Shown piece after piece: positions 43,637 to 49,130 of a DNA stretch of 49,130 nt. The stretch's first letter is position 1; the number at the start of each line of letters is the position of its first letter. A program made the position numbers and the translations under genes. Location of the stretch: contig DATGGA010000078.1 of the NCBI GenBank assembly GCA_035308765.1, forward strand, positions 1 through 49,130, read 5' to 3'. Origin of the DNA: RBG-16-66-20 sp035308765. Its GTDB lineage: Bacteria; Pseudomonadota; Gammaproteobacteria; Burkholderiales; SG8-39. The notes beneath the pieces were generated by a model. It saw nothing but the letters and a program-made list of their open reading frames with translations, was not told where the DNA came from and ran no database searches.

Positions 43637-46255
43637 CTAACCCAGGTTGGAAAGCATCTGCTGCGCCTGGCCCTGCTGAGCGGCGTCGCCTTCCTTCGCG
43701 ACTTCGTTGAGCAATTCCCGCGCCCCGTCCTTGTCGCCCATCTCCTGGTACGCCTTGGCGAGATCGAGCTTGGTGGCTACCTCCTGCCATTTCGGGTCGG
43801 CGCTGGCGGCCCCGGCATCGCCGCCGGGCGTGCCCAGGTCCAGGCTCAGGCCGCCGAGGTCGAGAGGCGCATCCGCCGCCGGCTTCTCGCCACCCGTCTT
43901 GGCGCCGCCAAGATCGAGGTTGAGATCGAAATCCATGGCGACCGTGGCATCGGGATCCGATGTGGCGGCCGGAGCAGCCGCAGCGGGCTTTTTCTTCGAC
44001 GGCAGCAGCATCGTCTTTTCGCCGTCGTCGTTGTCGGTCGCGCCGCCAAGATCGAAATCGAGCGCGCCGCTCGCGGGCTTGATGTCCTGGCTGTCGATGA
44101 TCAGGGTGCCGCCCTTGGCAAAGTCGCTCTTCGGAATTGCCGCCGTAGCGCCGAGATCGAAGTCGAGCCCCGAATCCGCCTTGACCGGCGCGGGACCTTC
44201 GCCGCTACCTCCACCGATGTCGAAATCGAGTGTCGGCGCCGCCGCCGAGGGTGCGGCCGCGGGCGCGGCTTCGGCTGCGGCCCCGCCGCCGCCGTACAGG
44301 CCGTTGCCCGGATCGATGGCATGACCGAGCGACATCGCCTTGTCCCATTCAGGGCCAGCACCATTGGTAAGACTCTTGACCTTGAGCGCGGCCTGCTCGA
44401 AAGACTTGGCGTCCTTGCGGTTGGCATAAATTTCGAGCAGCTTCGCATGCACCGCAACGCGGTTCGCGTCCTTGCCGAGCGCTTCCTTGAGAATCTCCTC
44501 GGCCTGCGCGTCGCGCCCGTACGCCATATAAACGTCGGCTTCCGCAATCGGATCGACCTCGTCGCTTTCGCCGCCGCCGACGCTGACACCGCTAACCGAT
44601 GCTTCCGACACGCCAGCCGCCGCCAGCGGTGGCGGCGGCGTATCCGCTGCCGGCTGCGCTGCCGCGTTGAACACCGAAGATGCGCCCGGCCCGGACGCCG
44701 CGCCCAGCACGCTGTCCTGGAATTTGGTCTGCGACGCCTTCTTGCGGCGCCAGGCCCAGAAGCCGTATCCGCCGAGCAGGACGAGCACGGCGGCGAGCCC
44801 ACCGCCCGATATGGGGTCGGACAGGAAAGCCACGATATCGTCGAGCGGACTCGATTCGGCCGCCTTCGACGCAGCTTTCTGCTTGGCTTTCGGGGCCTCA
44901 GTCTTCTTCGATGCGTCTTTGACGGCTTCTTTCGGGGCTTCTTTCGGGGCTTCTTTCGGCGCCTCTGCAGCCGGCTTGGGAGCCTCAGCGGCGGCTTTAG
45001 GTGCTTCGGCTGCTGGTTTGGGCGTTTCGGGCGCGGCTTTCGGCGCTTCGGCCACGGGCTTCGCAGGTTCCGGTGCACTGGCGGCGGGCGCGGGCACTGC
45101 GGGAGCAGTAGCCGGCGCAGGCGCAGGCTTCGCTCCCGCCTTTTTCTCCAGTTCCGCGAGCTGCTGGTTCTTCATCTCGACCAGCTTCTGCAGGTCGGCG
45201 ACGTTCTTTTCCAGGTCGCCGACGCGCGATTGCGATTCCTTGAGCGCGCGCTCGCGCGCCACCTTGTCGTCTTCGCTTGCCGCCTTCGCAGCCGGCGTAC
45301 CGGGTTTCGCGGAGTCGGCCTTGGAAAGCTTGAGCTGATCTTTCTGCTCGGACGGCGCAGGCGCTTCAGGCTTCGTCGTGATGCGGCCGGATACCTCGCG
45401 TTCGCGAGCCGGCACCGCGGGCGCGGCCGCCACGGCAGCGCCGAGTTTTCGCTTGTAATCGGCGAAGTCGGCCATCTGCGACTGCACCTGCTGGGTGGCA
45501 TCCGCCGCGTTGATCGCCGCAATCGCTTCCCGGTCCGGAATGTTCAGGATGCGCCCCGCACGGACCAGGTTGATATTGCCGCGGATGAACGCATCCTGGT
45601 TGGCGCGATAAAGCGCCATCAGCATCTGGTTGAGCGTCACGCCATCCGGCATGTTCCTGCGCGCGATATTGCCCAGCGTATCGCCCTTCTTGACCGTCTC
45701 CTGCTTGGCCGGCGTTGCCGCCGCCGCGGGAATCGGGCGCGACTCGCTGCGCGGCGCGGGCGCCGGCTGTGCCGGCTCGGTTACCGGCGCCTGTTTCGCC
45801 GCCGGCGCGGATTTCATCGCTGGCGCGGGCGCCGCTGCCGGACCACGGTACTCCACTGGATCCAGCAGGAACGTGTATTCACGGATCAGACGTCCCGTGG
45901 ACCATTGCAACTCGACCAGGATGTCGAGGAACGGCTCGTTTACCGGTTGCGTGGTCGTCATGCGGATCACCGGCCGGCTGCCGCGTTTGTCGATCGCGAA
46001 TTGCAGGCCGACCAGCGCCGGGTTCAACTCGATTCCGGCCTGCCGGAACGCTTCCATCGAAGCAAGCCGTGCGATTACGGAATCGTCCTCGCCCGTCTGC
46101 AGTGAAGTGATCTCGATTTCGGCATTAAGCGGCTCGCCCAGTGCGGACTTGACGGTTATTCCGCCGAGCCCGGCCGAATAGGCCACCAGCGGCGAGCAAA
46201 GCAACGCCGCCAAGGCAATACGAATACCGGTGACTGTTTTACCCACTGAGCGCAC
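43637..46255 (-). CDS. fimV: Polar hub protein FimV
   Basis: The 872-residue protein begins with a signal peptide (about residues 1-28), the FimV N-terminal domain (ITVKSALGEPLNAEIEITSL), a LysM peptidoglycan-binding module (VKKGDTLGNIARRNMPDGVT, about 190-245), a coiled coil, an Ala/Pro/Lys/Glu linker with KEAP repeats, one membrane helix (about 485-505, GGGLAAVLVLLGGYGFWAW), an acidic cytoplasmic region with repeated LDFDLGG-type segments, and the C-terminal FimV domain (DLAKAYQEMGDKDGARELL). It starts at GTG 46255. In Pseudomonas FimV places the Pil-Chp system at the pole. Confidence 0.93.
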   Translation of the reverse strand: MRSVGKTVTGIRIALAALLCSPLVAYSAGLGGITVKSALGEPLNAEIEITSLQTGEDDSVIARLASMEAFRQAGIELNPALVGLQFAIDKRGSRPVIRMTTTQPVNEPFLDILVELQWSTGRLIREYTFLLDPVEYRGPAAAPAPAMKSAPAAKQAPVTEPAQPAPAPRSESRPIPAAAATPAKQETVKKGDTLGNIARRNMPDGVTLNQMLMALYRANQDAFIRGNINLVRAGRILNIPDREAIAAINAADATQQVQSQMADFADYKRKLGAAVAAAPAVPAREREVSGRITTKPEAPAPSEQKDQLKLSKADSAKPGTPAAKAASEDDKVARERALKESQSRVGDLEKNVADLQKLVEMKNQQLAELEKKAGAKPAPAPATAPAVPAPAASAPEPAKPVAEAPKAAPETPKPAAEAPKAAAEAPKPAAEAPKEAPKEAPKEAVKDASKKTEAPKAKQKAASKAAESSPLDDIVAFLSDPISGGGLAAVLVLLGGYGFWAWRRKKASQTKFQDSVLGAASGPGASSVFNAAAQPAADTPPPPLAAAGVSEASVSGVSVGGGESDEVDPIAEADVYMAYGRDAQAEEILKEALGKDANRVAVHAKLLEIYANRKDAKSFEQAALKVKSLTNGAGPEWDKAMSLGHAIDPGNGLYGGGGAAAEAAPAAAPSAAAPTLDFDIGGGSGEGPAPVKADSGLDFDLGATAAIPKSDFAKGGTLIIDSQDIKPASGALDFDLGGATDNDDGEKTMLLPSKKKPAAAAPAATSDPDATVAMDFDLNLDLGGAKTGGEKPAADAPLDLGGLSLDLGTPGGDAGAASADPKWQEVATKLDLAKAYQEMGDKDGARELLNEVAKEGDAAQQGQAQQMLSNLG
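44927..44962 (-). repeat. Three tandem 12-bp repeats inside fimV
   Basis: The plus-strand unit TTCTTTCGGGGC occurs three times in a row (the last with one change), encoding KEAP repeats of the FimV linker. It is a likely site of length variation by slippage. Confidence 0.85.
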
Positions 46256-46383
46256 CCTGAGTCGTTCTTCCGGGACTGACTACAATAACATCATGGCGTT
46301 AGGCCTGCAACCTGAGAGGCCTTCTTGAATTTGAGGCGATAGCTCCTTGCGCCGCAACGACTTTTGCCCCGCTGCCGGGATGC
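46256..46383 (-). promoter_or_regulatory. fimV upstream region with candidate promoter
   Basis: On the minus strand TTGCAG (46305-46310) and TATTGT (46282-46287) are spaced by 17 bp, upstream of the fimV GTG. AGGCCT copies at 46301-46306 and 46317-46322 could form a small hairpin over the -35. No U-run is present, so this does not look like an asd terminator. Confidence 0.4.
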
Positions 46384-47505
46384 CTAATGCACCCCGGAAT
46401 CAAGCAAAATCCGAACCATCCGGCGCAACGGTTCCGCAGCGCCCCAGAGCAATTGATCGCCGACTGTAAACGCCGCCAGGTATTCGCCGCCCATGGGCAT
46501 TTTCCGCAGCCGCCCGACCGGCACCGAAAGCTTGCCCGTGACCGCGGCCGGCGTAAGTTCGGCCAGCGACTCTTCGCGCCGGTTTGGAATCACCTTCACC
46601 CAGTCATGGGCGTCGGCGAGCATGCCTTCGATCTCGCCAAGAGGCACGTTTTTCTTCAACTTAATCGTCAGCGCCTGGCTGTGGCAGCGCATCGCGCCGA
46701 TGCGCACGCAGATGCCATCGATCGGAATCGGGCGGTCGCTGCGGCCTAGAATCTTGTTGCCCTCGGCCTGGGCCTTCCACTCTTCGCGGCTCTGGCCGTC
46801 GCCCAGATCCTTGTCGATCCAGGGCAGCAGGCTGGCCGCGAGCGGATAGCCGATCTCGCTCTTCGGCAGCGCACCGTTGCGCAGCGCCGCGGTGACGCGC
46901 CGGTCGATGTCCAGCGCTGTCGCTGCGGGATCGTCGACGGCCGGCTTCGCGACCTCGCCCAGGTATCCCATCTGCTGCACGAGTTCGCGCATGCCCGCTG
47001 CGCCCGCGCCCGACGCCGCCTGGTAGGTCATGCAGGTCATCCACTCGACCAGGTCGCGCTGCAGCAGGCCAGCCATCCCCATCAGCAGCAGGCTGATAGT
47101 GCAGTTGCCGCCGATGTAATCCCTGGCGCCGCGCGTCAGGCCATTCTTGATCTCGGGCAGGTTGACCGGATCGAGAATGATCACCGCGTCGTCCTTCATG
47201 CGCAGCGCGCTCGCGGCATCGATCCAGTAGCCTTTCCAGCCGGCGGCGCGCAGCTTCGGCTGAATCTCGTTGGTGTAGTCGCCGCCCTGGCAGGATATGA
47301 TCACCGGCAGCTTCTTCAGCGCCCCGATGTCGGTGGCGCTCGCCACCGGGCCGGCGTCCCTGCCGATGTCGGGGCCCTTGCCGCCCGCCCGGGAGGTGGA
47401 AAAAAACACCGGTTCGACGTGGTCGAAGTCCTTCTCCTCGCGCATCCGCTGCACGAGTACCGATCCCACCATACCGCGCCAACCGACGATGCCGACTCTC
47501 AACAT
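46384..47505 (-). CDS. asd: Aspartate-semialdehyde dehydrogenase
   Basis: The 373-residue enzyme feeds the lysine, threonine and methionine branches. It shows the NADP motif VGIVGWRGMVGSVLVQRM, the catalytic Cys in YIGGNCTISLLLMGM, YQAASGAGAAGM and RIGAMRCHSQALTIKL. It is of the proteobacterial Asd type. It starts 18 bp after leuB. Confidence 0.98.
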   Translation of the reverse strand: MLRVGIVGWRGMVGSVLVQRMREEKDFDHVEPVFFSTSRAGGKGPDIGRDAGPVASATDIGALKKLPVIISCQGGDYTNEIQPKLRAAGWKGYWIDAASALRMKDDAVIILDPVNLPEIKNGLTRGARDYIGGNCTISLLLMGMAGLLQRDLVEWMTCMTYQAASGAGAAGMRELVQQMGYLGEVAKPAVDDPAATALDIDRRVTAALRNGALPKSEIGYPLAASLLPWIDKDLGDGQSREEWKAQAEGNKILGRSDRPIPIDGICVRIGAMRCHSQALTIKLKKNVPLGEIEGMLADAHDWVKVIPNRREESLAELTPAAVTGKLSVPVGRLRKMPMGGEYLAAFTVGDQLLWGAAEPLRRMVRILLDSGVH

Positions 47506-47523
47506 GACCGCGTTCCCGTTCTT

Positions 47524-48579
47524 CTACAGCCGTTCCGCGACTGCGGACGCCATTTCCACAGTGCTTACCTTCCTCGTTCCCGCAGTATATATGTCAGCGG
47601 TGCGATAGCCGTCTCGCAGCGTCTGCTTCACCGCGCGATCGAGACGCTCCGCAGCGGCACCCTGGTTCAGCGAGTGGCGCAGCATCAGCGCCGCCGACAG
47701 AATGGTCGCCAGCGGATTCGCGATGCCCTTGCCGGCGATGTCCGGCGCCGAGCCGTGAATCGGCTCGTAGAGGCCCTTGTTGTTCGCGTCCAGCGATGCC
47801 GATGGCAGCATGCCGATCGAGCCCGTGAGCATCGACGCCTCGTCCGAGAGGATGTCGCCGAACATGTTGCCGGTGACGATCACGTCGAACTGCTTGGGAT
47901 TGCGCACCAACTGCATCGCGCAGTTGTCCACGTACATGTGGGACAGCTCGATGTCGCCGAATTGTTTCGCTTCCTCGGCGACTATCTCCCTCCAGAGCCG
48001 CGACGTTTCCAGCACGTTCGCCTTGTCCACCGAACAGACCTTTTTGCCGCGCTTGCGGGCCGCGCCGAACGCGACGCGTGCGATCCTGCGGATCTCGGCT
48101 TCGGTGTAGCGCATGGTGTCGAAGCCCTCCCTGCCGCCCGATTCGTGCCGCCGGATGCCCTTGGGCTGGCCGAAGTAGATGTCGCCGGTCAGTTCGCGCA
48201 CGATCAGTATGTCGAGTCCCGCGACCACCTCGGGCCTGAGCGCCGATGCAGCCGCGAGTTCTTCGTAGACCTGCGCCGGCCGCAGGTTGGCGAACAGGGC
48301 AAGCTCCTTGCGCAGGCCGAGAATCGCCTGCTCCGGACGCTTGGACGATTCGAGGCTGTCGTATTTCGGATCGCCGACCGAACCGAACAGGATGGCGTCG
48401 GCTTGCTTCGCCAGAGCCAGCGTCGCCTGCGGCAGCGGATGGCCGGAGGCCTCATAGCCGGCACCGCCGACCGGCGCCTGCTCGAACTCGAAGCTGAGTC
48501 CGAGCCGCCCCAGCACGCGAATAGTTTCGGCAATGATTTCCTTGCCGATGCCGTCGCCCGGCAGCACTGCGATCTTCAT
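47524..48579 (-). CDS. leuB: 3-isopropylmalate dehydrogenase
   Basis: From ATG 48579 the product is 351 residues, as usual. LPGDGIGKEI, the LESSKRPEQAILGLRKEL substrate segment, Tyr in RYTEAEIRRI, VDNCAMQLV, NMFGDILSDEA and the NAD-binding HGSAPDIAGKGIANP are present. It performs the third step of leucine synthesis. The open frame to 48675 overlaps leuD and is rejected; the ATG lies 7 bp after the leuD stop. Confidence 0.98.
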   Translation of the reverse strand: MKIAVLPGDGIGKEIIAETIRVLGRLGLSFEFEQAPVGGAGYEASGHPLPQATLALAKQADAILFGSVGDPKYDSLESSKRPEQAILGLRKELALFANLRPAQVYEELAAASALRPEVVAGLDILIVRELTGDIYFGQPKGIRRHESGGREGFDTMRYTEAEIRRIARVAFGAARKRGKKVCSVDKANVLETSRLWREIVAEEAKQFGDIELSHMYVDNCAMQLVRNPKQFDVIVTGNMFGDILSDEASMLTGSIGMLPSASLDANNKGLYEPIHGSAPDIAGKGIANPLATILSAALMLRHSLNQGAAAERLDRAVKQTLRDGYRTADIYTAGTRKVSTVEMASAVAERL

Positions 48580-48586
48580 GACAGCG

Positions 48587-49130
48587 CTACCGGAACAGCC
48601 AGGGGAACTGCACCTGCCGGCGGGCTTCGAAGGCGCGGATCTCGTCGGCGTGGCGCAGCGTCGCGCCAATTTCATCCAGGCCGTTCAGCAGCGAATGGCG
48701 GCGCGAGGGATCGACGTCGAACTTGTACGACTTCGAGCCATCGGTGGTCGAAACCGTTTGCCGGTCGAGATCCACGACCAGCCGAAAGCCCGGCAATGCA
48801 CTGTCATAGAACAGACTGTCCACCTGCGATTCGGCCAGCGCCACCGGCAGGAAGCCGTTCTTGAAGCTGTTGTTGTAGAAAATGTCGCCGTACGAGGGCG
48901 CGATCACGCACTTGAAGCCGTGCTGCTGCAGCGCCCAGGGCGCGTGCTCGCGCGAGCTGCCGCAGCCGAAGTTCTTGCGCGCAAGCAGTATCTCCGCGCC
49001 CTTGTAGCGCGTCTGGTTGAGCACGAAATCCGGGTTCAGCGGGCGCTTCGCGTTGTCCATGCCCGGCTGGCCGATGTCGAGATAGCGCCAGGCGTCGAAC
49101 AGGTTCGGTCCGTAGCCGCTGCGCTTGATG
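48587..49130 (-). CDS. leuD: 3-isopropylmalate dehydratase small subunit, N-terminus cut by window edge
   Basis: About 180 residues are visible and the N-terminal part lies beyond the window. The aconitase-swivel signature FGCGSSREHAPWALQ, the IAPSYGDIFYNNSFKNG segment and the C-terminal RRHSLLNGLDEIGATL are clear. It works with LeuC, expected just outside, in isopropylmalate isomerisation. It is co-directional with leuB (7 bp apart). Confidence 0.97.
   Translation of the reverse strand, partial: IKRSGYGPNLFDAWRYLDIGQPGMDNAKRPLNPDFVLNQTRYKGAEILLARKNFGCGSSREHAPWALQQHGFKCVIAPSYGDIFYNNSFKNGFLPVALAESQVDSLFYDSALPGFRLVVDLDRQTVSTTDGSKSYKFDVDPSRRHSLLNGLDEIGATLRHADEIRAFEARRQVQFPWLFR

Overview
The window is GC-rich chromosomal DNA from a Gram-negative bacterium, most likely a betaproteobacterium. 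The evidence is gene order (carA-carB-greA; bamE/fur beside recN-nadK-hrcA-hemH; leuD-leuB-asd-fimV-truA-trpFBA-accD-folC-dedD-cvpA-purF-metZ), a twitching-motility chemosensory operon, FimV, LpxH and BamE. Nothing shows genus or species. No tRNA, rRNA, CRISPR array, insertion sequence or prophage was seen, and coding density is very high with many 1-4 nt stop/start overlaps.

Layout. 1-1.3 kb: end of a two-component/RND efflux locus (partial periplasmic adaptor, OmpR-type regulator). 1.6-2.8 kb: a small secreted MXKDX-type protein and an SDR-family epimerase/reductase, convergent on one bidirectional terminator. 2.9-9.3 kb (minus): bamE-dapB and carA-carB-greA, the latter behind its own promoter and a terminator-like leader. 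9.3-14.2 kb: fur, recN, nadK, hrcA, hemH. 14.3-25.2 kb (minus): a seven-gene type IV pilus chemosensory operon pilG-pilH-pilI-(amino-acid-type binding protein)-pilJ-chpA-(Ser/Thr kinase with cyclic-nucleotide domain). 25.4-29.0 kb: grpE-dnaK-dnaJ from a clear heat-shock sigma-32 promoter. 29.0-34.0 kb: cysS (minus), then an envelope operon (TPR protein, L,D-transpeptidase, periplasmic prolyl isomerase, lpxH). 34.0-49.1 kb (minus): biosynthetic and housekeeping genes from leuD down to purF, then metZ.

The strongest non-coding signal is the metZ leader. A sigma-70 promoter overlaps the end of purF, its transcript would begin at a sequence that closely matches the SAM-II riboswitch aptamer, and a perfect 10-bp terminator hairpin ends directly at the metZ start codon. 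This is a methionine biosynthesis gene (O-succinylhomoserine sulfhydrylase), so S-adenosylmethionine feedback makes sense. Terminator-like hairpins also sit just before the start codons of carA and truA, so three biosynthetic transcription units here may be controlled by premature termination.

The most interesting protein-level signal is the Pil-Chp operon. A Liv-type solute-binding protein, with no transporter genes, lies between the CheW-like gene and the PilJ receptor. The operon ends with a soluble Ser/Thr kinase fused to a cyclic-nucleotide-binding domain, translationally coupled to the hybrid CheA. CheR and CheB adaptation enzymes are absent. In other bacteria the Pil-Chp system is linked to cAMP, so this layout suggests ligand input at one end and a cAMP-responsive phosphorylation output at the other. 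FimV, a polar organiser linked to this system in other species, is encoded about 20 kb away.
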